DNA of 46,765 nucleotides from Syntrophomonadaceae bacterium (GCA_012840385.1 DULK01000049.1:1-46765); one strand, 5' to 3'. Shown: positions 9,187 through 18,129, counted from the first letter of the stretch. Translations and numbers: made by a program. Notes: a model not told the origin generated them from the letters alone.

Positions 9187-9588
9187 GGCCGCCAGCTCCT
9201 TTGCAATTCTCCCCAGAACTCCATTGATAAACCGTGGGGCATCCTCGTCACTGTAAGTCTTGGCAAGCTCCAGCGCTTCATCTATCGCCACGTTGAGAGG
9301 GGTTTCATGATAATACAGCATCTCATAAAGACCCAGCCTCAAAATGTTGCGATCAACATTCGCCATCCGAGGCAGGTCCCAGTCGCTGGAATACTGCTTG
9401 AGATAATCGTCGATTTCTTTTCGATGCGCCAGAGTCCCCTCCACCAGGGCCCGGGCAAAAGCACCTGTTTCCTCGCTTACCTGAGACTCGCTCAATGTGT
9501 ACTCCAGGGCACGCTCCGGTTTGATCTTTCCCACGTCAACCTGAAACAAAACCTGTAATGCTATTTCCCTGGCCCGCCGCCTTCCCAA
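9175..9588 (-). CDS. nusB: Transcription antitermination protein NusB
   Basis: NusB pairs with NusE/S10 in antitermination complexes, mainly on rRNA operons. The 137-residue all-helical protein begins MGRRRAREIALQVLFQVD, the family N-terminus, and contains NVAIDEALELAKTY and FINGVLGRIA near the C-terminus. Last gene of the DUF2273-AmaP-Asp23 transcript by position, 36 bases after the DUF2273 gene, with a terminator built into its 3' end. Confidence 0.95.
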   Translation of the reverse strand: MGRRRAREIALQVLFQVDVGKIKPERALEYTLSESQVSEETGAFARALVEGTLAHRKEIDDYLKQYSSDWDLPRMANVDRNILRLGLYEMLYYHETPLNVAIDEALELAKTYSDEDAPRFINGVLGRIAKELAANPG

Positions 9589-9623
9589 TAATAACCCTCC
9601 TTACCATCTTTGCTTCGGGCCTA

Positions 9624-9857
9624 TCAACGCTCGCCGAAGATGCGATCCCACCAGTCCCCCGGACTCCCATCGTCATCAAAGCGCTTTCCCAAAAAATATC
9701 CGATCAGGATACAGAAGATTATAAAAACAGTTTTCCAAAAGCCAAATACAATTATTAACAGCCCTATGATAAGTCCAAATACAGCACCCAGGACTTTACC
9801 CCGGTGCGTTTCTAGAAGCTCCTGTATAATTTCCAGAAATGTTCTACCGCCCCACAT
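9624..9857 (-). CDS. DUF2273 small membrane protein
   Basis: A 77-residue protein with two hydrophobic segments (about 21-38 and 41-56, with GAVFGLIIGLLIIVFGFWK and IIFCILIGYFLGKRFDD), then an acidic, Trp-containing tail. This fits the DUF2273 family, usually encoded next to amaP and asp23 in Gram-positive bacteria, as here. A role in the membrane anchoring of the Asp23 complex is inferred from context. Confidence 0.8.
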   Translation of the reverse strand: MWGGRTFLEIIQELLETHRGKVLGAVFGLIIGLLIIVFGFWKTVFIIFCILIGYFLGKRFDDDGSPGDWWDRIFGER

Positions 9858-9887
9858 CCGATATCCCTTCTTTCTGTTGTGCCGCCA

Positions 9888-10433
9888 TCATTCAACCCGT
9901 GCGCGGGGCTCTATAGAAACACTGTCGACGCGTACACCTACCTGGAGGACATGTACCCCTGCCTTTTCCTCCAGGTACTCCTGTACGATCTGCTGTATCT
10001 CCCGGGTTACAGACGGAATATGAGCCTCCGGATTTACATTCAGGTGAAGGGATATTCTCAGGCCATCGCGGTCACAGCGCAAAACCGGTTTAACTTCACG
10101 GACATCTCTCACCTGACGGGCAGAGCGGCGAATCAGGTTTTCAAGCGCGGATGCCGCAATCTCAACCCTACCCAGACCAGTCTCCTGGATGGTTATTTCA
10201 TGTTCCCGGCTCCTGCTGAATGCTGTAGATAAAAGCTGTAAAGACATAATAAGTAGAAATACACAGGTGATTATCGCACCCCAGCGGCTGGCGGGGTCCG
10301 CTTTAAAAGCCGACATGATATTGGTAGGAAATGTCCATCCCAGCAAGAGAGCAATGGCTACACCGGAAGAAACAAAGACGATTAAGGAAAAAAACACAAG
10401 GAGTACCCGGTATGGCAGATGCGTGTATCTCAT
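9888..10433 (-). CDS. amaP: AmaP-like alkaline shock response membrane anchor
   Basis: A 181-residue protein with two N-terminal transmembrane helices (about 9-31 and 50-68), then a soluble domain resembling Asp23 (GRVEIAASALENLIRRSA, RISLHLNVNPEAHIP, VQEYLEEKAGVHVLQVGV). AmaP anchors Asp23 at the membrane in staphylococci. It overlaps the asp23 stop by four bases, and a DUF2273 protein follows, giving the standard three-gene envelope module. Confidence 0.82.
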   Translation of the reverse strand: MRYTHLPYRVLLVFFSLIVFVSSGVAIALLLGWTFPTNIMSAFKADPASRWGAIITCVFLLIMSLQLLSTAFSRSREHEITIQETGLGRVEIAASALENLIRRSARQVRDVREVKPVLRCDRDGLRISLHLNVNPEAHIPSVTREIQQIVQEYLEEKAGVHVLQVGVRVDSVSIEPRARVE

Positions 10434-10822
10434 TTTACCCGTTGCTCTTCCTGGGGTTCCGGGAACGAAACACCCTGAACATGAACATTGACCTCGACAA
10501 CGGCCAGCCCTGTCATGCTCTCAATTGCCTCTTTGACATTCTCCTGCACCTGAACTGCAACATCAGGAATTCGTACGCCATATTCGACGATCACAAAGAG
10601 ATCAACCGCGGCCTCCCGTTCACCCACTTCAACCTTGATACCCCGGGCTAGATTGCGCCTCCCGAGCATCTCTGCGATGCCGCCGGCAATGCCCCCGCTC
10701 ATGCCTGCAATGCCCTTTACTTCGGTAGCAGCCAGACCGGCGATCACCGCCACCACCTCGTTGGCGATCCGCACCGCTCCCAACGGAGTGCGGCTTGTCT
10801 CCTCAATCTTGCTTTCGACCAT
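10430..10822 (-). CDS. Asp23/Gls24 family envelope stress protein
   Basis: A 130-residue Asp23/Gls24 domain protein: GAVRIANEVVAVIAGLAATE, then GIAGM, GIKVEVGEREAAVDLFVIVEYG, and VEVNVHVQGVSF. Family members are abundant, membrane-associated through AmaP and linked to cell-envelope stress. A consensus promoter lies about 55 bases upstream (10875-10903), and a GGGGGTGACCGG stretch precedes the ATG. First gene of the asp23-amaP-DUF2273-nusB unit. Confidence 0.9.
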   Translation of the reverse strand: MVESKIEETSRTPLGAVRIANEVVAVIAGLAATEVKGIAGMSGGIAGGIAEMLGRRNLARGIKVEVGEREAAVDLFVIVEYGVRIPDVAVQVQENVKEAIESMTGLAVVEVNVHVQGVSFPEPQEEQRVK

Positions 10823-10874
10823 TTCCCGGTCACCCCCAAAAAATTAATTGCTAATTATGCCCAGTCTTAGCCTC

Positions 10875-10903
10875 ATTATACCGAAGGAATGGCGTAATTG
10901 CAA
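10875..10903 (-). promoter_or_regulatory. sigma-A-type promoter of the asp23 operon
   Basis: Minus-strand TTGCAA (10898-10903) and perfect TATAAT (10875-10880) separated by 17 bases, between the accC stop (10911) and the asp23 start (10822). This makes asp23-amaP-DUF2273-nusB a unit separate from accC. Confidence 0.75.
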
Positions 10904-10910
10904 AGAAAAA

Positions 10911-12257
10911 TCATTCTTCCTCCAGGCATCGCTGGACAAAATGGGTATCTACCGAGCCGGTTACGAAATATGGGTTTTCCATGATGCTCAGCAAAAAAGG
11001 TATCGTCGTTTCCACACCTTCTATCCGGAACTCCCTCAGGGCCCGCTTCATTCGCTCGATGACCTCGTGGCGATTCTTTCCCCAGGTGATCAACTTCGCG
11101 ATGAGGGAATCATAGTAGGGTGGTATGCTATAGCCCGGGTAAATCCCGCTGTCGACCCGCACTCCGAATCCGCCGGGGGGCAGGTAGTTTTTTATAACAC
11201 CCGGACACGGCCGGAAGTTGAAATTGGTATCTTCGGCATTGATGCGGCACTCCAGGGCCACACCATTGGGCTTGATGTCCTCCTGCTTGAAACCCAAGGG
11301 TTCTCCCGCCGCAATTTTAATCATCTCCGCCACAAGGTCGATTCCGGTGACCATTTCGGTTACCGGGTGTTCCACCTGAATCCGGGTGTTCATTTCGATA
11401 AAATAATAGTTTCCCAACCTGTCGAGCAAGAACTCAACAGTACCCGCTCCCACATAATTTACGGCCTGTGCCGCCCGTACGGCGGTAGCCCCCATTTCTT
11501 CCCTCAACTGTTGGGTCAGTACAGGACAGGGTGTTTCCTCGATCAACTTCTGATGCCTGCGCTGAATGGAACAATCCCGTTCTCCCAGGTAAACCGCATT
11601 TCCGAACTTGTCTGCCAGTATCTGTATTTCCACATGCCTGGGTTCGAGCAGGTACTTTTCAAGATATATCCCGCCGTCTCCGAAAGCGGCTTCTGCCTCA
11701 GCCCGGGCTGTCCGGACGGATCTTTCCAGTTCCTCGCTGTTTAAGGCAATCCGCATCCCGCGGCCTCCCCCTCCTGCAGAGGCCTTGATGATGACAGGAT
11801 ACCCGATGGCTTCGGCAATTTCCGCGATTTCCCGTTCCCTGGTTAGAAGCCCCGGAGAGCCCGGCACAACAGGAACCCCTGCCTTAATCATCAACTCGCG
11901 GGCACGAGCCTTCGCACCCATGTCCTCGATCGCCGAAGCGGGAGGGCCGATGAATGTTATTTTCTGTCTTTCGCAGATCTCAGCAAAGTACGGGTTCTCG
12001 GCAAGAAAGCCGTAACCAGGATGAATCGCCTCCGCACCCTTCATCTCCGCTGCGCTGATGATGTTTGGAATATTTAAATAGCTCCGACCCGGCGGGGGAG
12101 CCCCGATACAAACCGCTTCGTCAGCCATCTTTACATGCAGTGCTTCGCGATCCGCTTCGGAGTATACGGCGACGGTCTTTATTCCCATCTCCCGGCAGGT
12201 GCGAATAATCCTGACCGCAATTTCACCCCGGTTAGCCACGAGAATCTTTTTGAACAC
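10911..12257 (-). CDS. accC: Biotin carboxylase subunit (AccC/PycA type)
   Basis: ATP-dependent carboxylation of carrier-bound biotin. The 448 residues show the ATP-grasp fold: N-terminal [19 protein letters not shown], the glycine-rich loop [13 protein letters not shown] near 160-172, [12 protein letters not shown] near 230-240, and [15 protein letters not shown] near 288-302. The start is GTG at 12255-12257 after GAGGAGG. It follows a carboxyltransferase-AccB fusion in the same direction, so the most likely partner reaction is pyruvate carboxylation rather than acetyl-CoA carboxylation; no accA or accD is seen. A terminator-like hairpin lies between the two genes. Confidence 0.93.
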   Translation of the reverse strand: MFKKILVANRGEIAVRIIRTCREMGIKTVAVYSEADREALHVKMADEAVCIGAPPPGRSYLNIPNIISAAEMKGAEAIHPGYGFLAENPYFAEICERQKITFIGPPASAIEDMGAKARARELMIKAGVPVVPGSPGLLTREREIAEIAEAIGYPVIIKASAGGGGRGMRIALNSEELERSVRTARAEAEAAFGDGGIYLEKYLLEPRHVEIQILADKFGNAVYLGERDCSIQRRHQKLIEETPCPVLTQQLREEMGATAVRAAQAVNYVGAGTVEFLLDRLGNYYFIEMNTRIQVEHPVTEMVTGIDLVAEMIKIAAGEPLGFKQEDIKPNGVALECRINAEDTNFNFRPCPGVIKNYLPPGGFGVRVDSGIYPGYSIPPYYDSLIAKLITWGKNRHEVIERMKRALREFRIEGVETTIPFLLSIMENPYFVTGSVDTHFVQRCLEEE

Positions 12258-12281
12258 GAAAAAACCTCCTCAAAACTCCTC

Positions 12282-12311
12282 AAAAAGTAAGACCGCATGC
12301 AGGACATGCGG
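12282..12311 (-). terminator. Terminator-like hairpin between pycB-accB and accC
   Basis: Minus-strand stem CCGCATG (12305-12311) and CATGCGG (12293-12299), loop TCCTG, followed by TCTTACTTTTTG. It sits in the 79-base gap between the fusion gene and accC. Strength is modest; it may be a partial terminator that sets the ratio of the two subunits (inference). Confidence 0.5.
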
Positions 12312-12336
12312 CACAAAGATGCTGCTCCAGCCCAAG

Positions 12337-14289
12337 CTACTTCTCAGGCGCGATCAGGAAAAGGACCTGACCGTATTCGACCGGCTCCGCGTTCTCAACG
12401 AGAATCTCCACTACCTCACCTGCACATTCTGCCTCTATCTCGTTCATCAACTTCATGGCCTCAATGATGCAGAGAGTATCCCCTTTCTGCACCTTCGACC
12501 CCACCTCAACAAAGGGAGGTGCATCAGGCGCAGGCGCTCGATAGAAGGTCCCCACCATAGGGGCTACCACTTCCACCAGGTTAGCCGCTCTTTTCGCAGG
12601 GACTTGTTCCGATGCCGGAGCAGGTTCCGGAGCACTGCTCGAACTTAAAGGAGCACACTCAGTCGCCGGTTTACTCTTTGCAGTGCCTTCAAATGCAACC
12701 GGTGATCCCTGGAAAACACCCTTTCTAATGTTAACCTTCATGGAACCCGTTTCAATATGTAGCTCGTTGACGTCCATTTCGTGAATCAGGCGGATAAACT
12801 CTTTGACATCCTCGACATTCATCTCTCCGTCCTCCCTGGAGGCCTGCTGGGTCTTTGATTTGACAACCGGTGTTGCTGCCTGTTGCTTTTTCCCCTTTTC
12901 CTGAGCTGGAGGCGCTTCTTTTTGTGCTTCGGCAACAGTTTGAATTTCACCGGTGCGCAGCTGCTTCCGGTATTCAAAAAATTTCCTGGCTATCTGAGGA
13001 AAAAGAGCGTAAGTGATGTAGTCTTCGTCGGATTCGGCGAGATCTTTGATTTCCTCCTTCATTTTCTCAAACCTGCATTCAAGCAGGTCCGCCGGGCGGC
13101 AGGTAATAGGCTCCTCATCGCCTATAATGAGCCGTTTGATCTCTTCCTTAATTGGAGCAGGCGGCCTCCCGTAATAGCCCCTGACGTAATCCTTGACCTC
13201 CTGAGGAACCATTTTATATCGTTCACCAAGCAACACGTTCAGCACCGCCTGCGTCCCCACCACCTGGCTCGTCGGGGTAACCAGTGGTGGGTATCCCAGT
13301 TCCTCCCGTACCCGCGGGATCTCCTCAAGGACTTCATTCAGGCGATGCAAAGCCTTCTGTTCCTCAAGCTGGATGACAAGGTTGGTGATCATCCCTCCGG
13401 GCACCTGGTGATCAAACACCTTCATGTCGTTGATCCTGGTCACACCGCGCTCGAAGCCGCGGCGGCGACGCAGCTCTTCCCAGTAGTTGGATATTTCAAA
13501 AAGGTGGTGCAGGTCGAGGCCGGTATCCCAGGGTGTTCCCTGCAGGGCCCGTACCAGTGTTTCCACAGGCGGCTGGGAAGACCCGAAAGCGAGTGGTCCG
13601 GAACAGGCGTCGAAAACGTCAACCCCCGCTTCAACGGCCTTCAGACAGGCTCCGATGGCCATGCCACCGATATAATGGGTATGAAGCTGAATGGGTATAT
13701 CCAGTTTTTCTTTGAAAAGAGATACAAGCTCATAGGCTGCGTAAGGGGAGATCATCCCTGCCATATCCTTGATACAGATCGAATCGGCACCCATATCCTG
13801 AAGCCGGAGGGCGGTTTCCAGGTAGTGCTCGTAAGTATGCACAGGGCTGAGGGTATAAACCACACAGGCCTGAACATGCTTTCCGGTCCTCTTCACGGCC
13901 CGTACCGGCACCTCCAGGTTGCGGACATCATTCAGGGCGTCAAAAATCCGGAAGATATCAATCCCGCACTCTGCCGCCTTGTCTACAAAAGCGACCACCA
14001 CATCATCGGGATAGTTGGTATAGCCAACTATATTCTGACCCCGCAGGAGCATCTGGAGCGGTGTTTGTTTAACATATTTTTTAATTATCCTGATCCTGTC
14101 CCAGGGATCCTCATTCAGGTAGCGGATGCAGACGTCAAAGGTTGCTCCTCCCCACATCTCCAGTGAAAAATAGCCTACCTTATCAAGATGCTGCAGAATC
14201 GGAACCATATCTTCCGACCGCATCCTCGTGGCCCAAAGGCTCTGATGAGCATCCCGTAAAGTGGTATCAGTAATAGCCGGCCTCTTCAC
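12337..14289 (-). CDS. Carboxyltransferase (PycB/OadA) fused to biotin carrier AccB
   Basis: Two-part protein of 650 residues. Residues about 1-475 are an HMGL-like carboxyltransferase of the pyruvate carboxylase B / oxaloacetate decarboxylase alpha type ([56 protein letters not shown]). Residues 490-650 are a complete AccB, including its own N-terminal [18 protein letters not shown], an Ala/Pro linker and the biotinylation motif EAMKLMNE with lysine near 613. With AccC it should carboxylate pyruvate to oxaloacetate; no Na+-pump beta subunit is visible, arguing against a decarboxylase pump. The start is GTG at 14287-14289 after GGAGAGG; an upstream TTG at 14313 is open but lacks a suitable RBS. 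An internal RBS and ATG mark the old accB start. Confidence 0.88.
   Translation of the reverse strand: MKRPAITDTTLRDAHQSLWATRMRSEDMVPILQHLDKVGYFSLEMWGGATFDVCIRYLNEDPWDRIRIIKKYVKQTPLQMLLRGQNIVGYTNYPDDVVVAFVDKAAECGIDIFRIFDALNDVRNLEVPVRAVKRTGKHVQACVVYTLSPVHTYEHYLETALRLQDMGADSICIKDMAGMISPYAAYELVSLFKEKLDIPIQLHTHYIGGMAIGACLKAVEAGVDVFDACSGPLAFGSSQPPVETLVRALQGTPWDTGLDLHHLFEISNYWEELRRRRGFERGVTRINDMKVFDHQVPGGMITNLVIQLEEQKALHRLNEVLEEIPRVREELGYPPLVTPTSQVVGTQAVLNVLLGERYKMVPQEVKDYVRGYYGRPPAPIKEEIKRLIIGDEEPITCRPADLLECRFEKMKEEIKDLAESDEDYITYALFPQIARKFFEYRKQLRTGEIQTVAEAQKEAPPAQEKGKKQQAATPVVKSKTQQASREDGEMNVEDVKEFIRLIHEMDVNELHIETGSMKVNIRKGVFQGSPVAFEGTAKSKPATECAPLSSSSAPEPAPASEQVPAKRAANLVEVVAPMVGTFYRAPAPDAPPFVEVGSKVQKGDTLCIIEAMKLMNEIEAECAGEVVEILVENAEPVEYGQVLFLIAPEK
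12820..12837 (-). promoter_or_regulatory. Internal ribosome binding site and start for free AccB
   Basis: Within the fusion gene, AGGGAGG (12831-12837) lies eight bases before an in-frame ATG at 12820-12822. That ATG opens the AccB module (MNVEDV). Translation from here would give a separate 161-residue biotin carrier. The site may be functional or a relic of gene fusion by stop-codon loss. Confidence 0.55.
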
Positions 14290-14351
14290 AGGTCCTCTCC
14301 ACCCTTTCAACAACGAACTGCGAGATTTCCAAAACCAAAATATTAAAGAAA

Positions 14352-14380
14352 ATTATATCTTTAATCACCTTATAATACAA
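14352..14380 (-). promoter_or_regulatory. sigma-A-type promoter of the carboxylase operon
   Basis: Minus-strand TTGTAT (14375-14380) and perfect TATAAT (14352-14357) at 17-base spacing, upstream of the carboxyltransferase-AccB gene. The predicted start is near 14345, about 55 bases before the GTG start. Confidence 0.78.
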
Positions 14381-14404
14381 GACTAACGCCAGCAGGTGCC
14401 ATAA

Positions 14405-14422
14405 ATGTATACAGGTATACAT
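14405..14422. promoter_or_regulatory. Perfect palindrome, possible operator
   Basis: ATGTATAC (14405-14412), AG, GTATACAT (14415-14422): a perfect 8-base inverted repeat with two-base spacer, centred about 68 bases upstream of the predicted carboxylase transcription start and just past the spoIIIAH stop. The two-base loop makes an RNA hairpin role unlikely; a dimeric regulator site (GntR-like TGTATAC half-sites) is plausible but unproven. Confidence 0.45.
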
Positions 14423-14424
14423 AT

Positions 14425-14952
14425 TCAGGGCTTTGCCATCACAAAAACATTCCCCGGCTCTAATCCTGTTGCCCTGGCCACGATCTCCGCTATTCTTTCA
14501 GCGTCCGACCGCAGGAGTGAAGGTGCCTGGACGATTACTGTTGCCATCTTTGATTGGAGCATCACCACCGCATCCTTATACCCTCGCGCCATGATGAGCT
14601 TTTCAATTTCAGTTTCCTTGCCCAGGCTGTCGGTGATCTGCATTATATCCTTCTGAGCCCGATCCCGCACTTCGGCACTGGAATCCGGATTATTTGCAAT
14701 CTCCTTTAAAATCTCGATCTGCCGGCTGCAAATGCGATCCCTGGTAAGACGACAATCCACGAAAAACTCCTTTCCACCGTTCTGAGGGCCGACCTGTTGC
14801 CTCCTGGAAGTTACATTCTTCTCATCAACTTTAACTTCAACGGGAGAATGTTTATATACCTCTTTTTTTAGCAACACCCATCCTCCGGCCAGCACAACCA
14901 GAGCCAGGCAACATACCGCCAGTTTTTTTCTATTTAACGTAATTGAAATCAT
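14425..14952 (-). CDS. spoIIIAH: Stage III sporulation protein AH
   Basis: Mother-cell protein that pairs with forespore SpoIIQ to form the channel linking the two compartments during engulfment. The start at 14952 (MISITLNRKKLAV) is chosen because it opens directly onto the signal-anchor helix (about residues 10-27); the frame is open further upstream but that part overlaps spoIIIAG. The soluble region ends with the ring-building fold (VVMLQSKMATVIVQAP, IVARATGLEPGNVFVM). About 175 residues, starting four bases after the spoIIIAG stop. Last gene of the spoIIIA operon. Confidence 0.9.
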   Translation of the reverse strand: MISITLNRKKLAVCCLALVVLAGGWVLLKKEVYKHSPVEVKVDEKNVTSRRQQVGPQNGGKEFFVDCRLTRDRICSRQIEILKEIANNPDSSAEVRDRAQKDIMQITDSLGKETEIEKLIMARGYKDAVVMLQSKMATVIVQAPSLLRSDAERIAEIVARATGLEPGNVFVMAKP

Positions 14953-14956
14953 TTCT

Positions 14957-15583
14957 TCACCAGCTTTCTTTAGCGAGTACGGTGACTTTATGGGGGGGTA
15001 TGTCGAGCAGTGTTTCCACCGCCTGGGCCAGTTTCTCCCGAAGTTCGGGATCTTTCGCCCCCTCTGCAAGGACGAGGACTCCGGCTACTTCAGGGCGCTT
15101 CGCTTTGATGAGAACAGGATCATCCTTTCCTCCGTTTAGCGTTTCGGCAAATACAAGGCTTCCCTGCTCATTGACCTCCGTCGTCTTCCGGTTTCCCCCG
15201 GCCTGGTCTTTCTCCTCGATTATCCTGTTCTGCTTGTTGATATTTTGCGCAAACACGTTTTCCTGCCCCGAAGACAGCGTCACCGTTACCTGCACACTGC
15301 CCGCACCCGCAACAGAACCCAAAACCTTTTCAAGCCGGCTCTCCAGCTCCTTTTCTGCCGCCGTCAGGCTGTCGTCCCTTTGCACCTCCTCTTTGGCCGG
15401 TGCGGGAGGTGAGGTGGTAGAAGCAGCAGGATTGATAAGGGATCCTGCAACAATGAGCAAAGCCACCCCTCCTCCGAGCAATACCAACAACCGCCACAGA
15501 TTTGAGACGCGTCCGGGGAAAAATCCTTTTCCCTCCCCTAAATTTCTCCACCATTTGTCCAGGATACCTTTCAACTCCGTCAT
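14957..15583 (-). CDS. spoIIIAG: Stage III sporulation protein AG
   Basis: Component of the SpoIIIA-SpoIIQ channel; SpoIIIAG forms a large ring in the intermembrane space. One N-terminal transmembrane helix (about residues 27-46, WRLLVLLGGGVALLIVAGSL), a Ser/Pro linker and a ring-building domain (LESRLEKVLGSVAGAGSVQVTVTL and VAGVLVLAEGAKDPELREKLAQAVETLL). Two starts are possible: GTG at 15592 or ATG at 15583; the ATG is preferred because AGGTGGG lies just upstream of it. An unusual ~270-base gap separates it from spoIIIAF. Confidence 0.92.
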   Translation of the reverse strand: MTELKGILDKWWRNLGEGKGFFPGRVSNLWRLLVLLGGGVALLIVAGSLINPAASTTSPPAPAKEEVQRDDSLTAAEKELESRLEKVLGSVAGAGSVQVTVTLSSGQENVFAQNINKQNRIIEEKDQAGGNRKTTEVNEQGSLVFAETLNGGKDDPVLIKAKRPEVAGVLVLAEGAKDPELREKLAQAVETLLDIPPHKVTVLAKESW

Positions 15584-15592
15584 CCGTCCCAC

Positions 15593-15861
15593 CTACCATA
15601 ATAAGATGCCAGAAACAGGATGTCGGAGGTCTGAAATAAGAAACAGCCTCCTGCCACACCCTGCCCTTTACTTCGATACTTGAGACAGCCGCCTGACTTC
15701 GACACCTGTTTCGCTTCGGCTGCCGTTAGCTGCTCTTTGTCGAGGGCGAGATAACAACCTCCCTGCACCTGCAAGGATAATGATGGTGCCACCATGGCGG
15801 CATGAGCGTATAAGCAAGCAACTCTTACCGATTATGCTTGAATAACTATCAGACATGAGAG
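15593..15861. other. Unusual gap inside the spoIIIA operon
   Basis: The 269 bases between spoIIIAF and spoIIIAG are unexpected, because these genes are normally nearly contiguous. On the minus strand a 71-codon frame (15580-15795, starting MVAPSLSLQVQGGCYL) and a 62-codon frame (15668-15856) are open, but neither has a good RBS or a recognisable family. I see no inverted repeats or transposon ends. Confidence 0.5.
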
Positions 15862-16500
15862 TTACCTGAAAGAACCCATGTTCACAACCACCTGCTCAGG
15901 ACGCAGCCCGAACAGGGATACCACAGTGTCATGCACCCGGGCAGACAGATCTCCGGACTCCGGAGGAGTGGTCTGCGTTTGCTGCGGACCGCCATCCAGA
16001 TGACTCCCGATGATGCCGATATTTTCAACCGGTTTTATTTGGGAGAGGTCGCCATTTTTTTGGCCGGGTTGAACAGTCACAAAAATCTTATCAACAGTTC
16101 CCTCCGCCTGTTGCAGCGGGGTACCGGCCAGGGTTACCCGGGCCTTCGCCGCCTGCACACCCGGCACCAGGCGTGCAACAACGGCTACCTGCTCTTCCAG
16201 CCGCTTTACATAAGCGGTGCGCGCCTCCTCGAGATTGGTTTGTTGTAAGGCCTTCCCCTGCTTCAAAATGGAGTCGAGCTGCATTGTCCCTGCATCCTGC
16301 TTTTCAGAGATACCGACGTTCAGAACCGGCGCCTGACGAAAAAAGGCGACTACAGGATTTAAGACGGCCACCAGCACAAACAGGCCTAGAATCACCTGAA
16401 GGAATTTGCGAGTTTCCCTCAACGGCAAAAGCATTTCCAGAAATCCCGCCAGGAGAACAAGGAAAACTAAACTCCTGACCACCGCCCGTATCGTTTCCAT
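15862..16500 (-). CDS. spoIIIAF: Stage III sporulation protein AF
   Basis: Membrane component of the sporulation channel. Two N-terminal hydrophobic helices (about 8-25 and 34-52: LVFLVLLAGFLEMLLPL, FLQVILGLFVLVAVLNPVV), then a ring-building-like soluble domain ending with LSARVHDTVVSLFGLRPEQVVV. 212 residues, normal for the family. Follows spoIIIAE by 13 bases. Confidence 0.9.
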   Translation of the reverse strand: METIRAVVRSLVFLVLLAGFLEMLLPLRETRKFLQVILGLFVLVAVLNPVVAFFRQAPVLNVGISEKQDAGTMQLDSILKQGKALQQTNLEEARTAYVKRLEEQVAVVARLVPGVQAAKARVTLAGTPLQQAEGTVDKIFVTVQPGQKNGDLSQIKPVENIGIIGSHLDGGPQQTQTTPPESGDLSARVHDTVVSLFGLRPEQVVVNMGSFR

Positions 16501-16513
16501 AGAACCAGCCCCA

Positions 16514-17707
16514 TCATCTCAGCATTACGGTGAAGTTCCCAAGCCCCACTACGATTGCCAGAGCGATAAAGAACATCAGCCCCACTGCTGCAACCGCAGC
16601 AAAAACGATAAAGAGGTAATTTCCGAGGAGGTTGAGAGATTCCCCCAACCTCTGGGCTCCCAGAGGCTGCATCAATGCCGCCGCCAGACGGTAGATAACG
16701 GCGGCGGAAAGGATCTTCACCACCGGAAGGGCGCACATAAAGAAGAGTGTCAAGGTCCCCAGGACACCCACGGCGTTTTTGAGGAAGAGGGAGCACCCCA
16801 TCACCGCTTCTACTGCGTCTGATAAAACTCCACCAACCACGGGAACAAAGGCTCCTGTTAGAAACTTGGCGGTTCGCAGACCGATCCCGTCGGTAACCGC
16901 CCCTGCAACACCTTGAATCCCGAGAATACCGATAAAGAGAGTTAAGAAGAGGGTGATTAAAGCCACACTGCCGTCCCTGAACAGTTCCGCCAGGCGTGAA
17001 ACCTGAAACCGTTCCGAAACATGGCTGACAATACCGAGAATTGCAGCGCAAAAAATTAAAGGAAAAACTATGTTGCGGATGAGAGTTCCCAAAAGGTTAA
17101 GGGAAATAAAAATGACCGGATGCAGCAAAGCAACCGAGGTGAGACTACCCAGCGCGGCCATCAGTGTCAATAAAACCGGAATGATGGATTGCATAAATCC
17201 AACCATATTTCCAATGGCTTCCCTGCCTGTGTTGAGGGCCAGAGTAAAAGAAGATAGCGCAACCGTCAGCAAGCCGAGCACACCTATCCCATGTGCCAGC
17301 TGGGCAACTGTATTTTTTTCAAAGGCCCCCTGCAGCTGTTCGAGCAACGCCAGAATGGTTCCGAGCACCAGGAGTTTCCCTAAAAGTGCCGAATGGGTTA
17401 AAACTTCACGAAATAAAAAATCAAGCAGGGATTTAAAAACACTTGCCAGGTTCAAATCAAGCTTCCCGCGGCGTATCGAATCCAGGACCTTTTCCAGGCT
17501 GAACCCGGACAGCTGGTTATGGAGATCTTGGTCAACTCTTTTGATAAAGGATTCAAGCTCCCCGAGATTTAATTTCTCGAACTGCTCGGCCACGAACTGC
17601 TCCGGCTCCGCAGTGGTTGCGGCAGCTGCGGCAGCAGGACGGGGGAAGAACAATAAGAAAAATAACGTTACGGCCAGCAGGGCACGGCGTGCCCGGCGCT
17701 GAATCAT
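16514..17707 (-). CDS. spoIIIAE: Stage III sporulation protein AE
   Basis: Polytopic membrane protein of the SpoIIIA complex, proposed transporter-like subunit. Signal-like N-terminus (ALLAVTLFFLLFFPRPAAA) cleavable after Ala-rich residues, a soluble segment to about 95, then seven or eight hydrophobic helices. The FGSLSGFSL-like region (HNQLSGFSLEKVLDSIRRG) and GAFVPVVGGVLSDAVEAVMGC are characteristic. 397 residues. Confidence 0.93.
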   Translation of the reverse strand: MIQRRARRALLAVTLFFLLFFPRPAAAAAATTAEPEQFVAEQFEKLNLGELESFIKRVDQDLHNQLSGFSLEKVLDSIRRGKLDLNLASVFKSLLDFLFREVLTHSALLGKLLVLGTILALLEQLQGAFEKNTVAQLAHGIGVLGLLTVALSSFTLALNTGREAIGNMVGFMQSIIPVLLTLMAALGSLTSVALLHPVIFISLNLLGTLIRNIVFPLIFCAAILGIVSHVSERFQVSRLAELFRDGSVALITLFLTLFIGILGIQGVAGAVTDGIGLRTAKFLTGAFVPVVGGVLSDAVEAVMGCSLFLKNAVGVLGTLTLFFMCALPVVKILSAAVIYRLAAALMQPLGAQRLGESLNLLGNYLFIVFAAVAAVGLMFFIALAIVVGLGNFTVMLR

Positions 17708-17728
17708 GTGCAGCCCCCCATTTTCTCC

Positions 17729-18118
17729 TCAAGGAAGCAACCGGATAATAATCTCCAGGATAGCCGCGAAGATGGGCAATGCCAGGATCATAATCAGTAT
17801 TTTCCCCGCCAGTTCTATCTTGCTTGCAATGGTACCTTCCCCCGCATCCCGGCAGATCTGGGCACCGAACTCGGCTATGTAAGCAATTCCCATGATCTTT
17901 AAAAGGGTGACCAGGTACAGTTCATCCACATTAGCGCGCCTTGTGAGGTCGCGAAAAACCGTAAAAATCGCCCCCATCTTCCCCAGAACCAGGATAAAGA
18001 CCAGGATTCCGAAACCAAGCCCTAAAAACAGTGCCATTTCACGGCGGTTCTCTCGCAGCAGTACCGCAAAAACGGCAACGATGAGACCGAGACCAACTAT
18101 CTGAAGGATCTCCACCGC
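17729..18118 (-). CDS. spoIIIAD: Stage III sporulation protein AD
   Basis: Small membrane protein with three to four helices (VEILQIVGLGLIVAVFAVLL; ALFLGLGFGILVFILVLG; VTLLKIMGIAYIAEFG; ILIMILALPIFAAILEIIIRLL). The GTG at 18118 is chosen as start because GGAGGG lies six bases before it; the frame is open for five more codons upstream. Part of the SpoIIIA channel complex; similar to SpoIIIAC at the C-terminal half. Confidence 0.92.
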   Translation of the reverse strand, partial: AVEILQIVGLGLIVAVFAVLLRENRREMALFLGLGFGILVFILVLGKMGAIFTVFRDLTRRANVDELYLVTLLKIMGIAYIAEFGAQICRDAGEGTIASKIELAGKILIMILALPIFAAILEIIIRLLP

Positions 18119-18129
18119 ATTCCCTCCTC

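Noticed and set aside
12883-14166. 427-codon plus-strand frame opposite the carboxyltransferase gene
   Set aside because: It is an antisense shadow of a strongly conserved gene; the translation has no recognisable domain.
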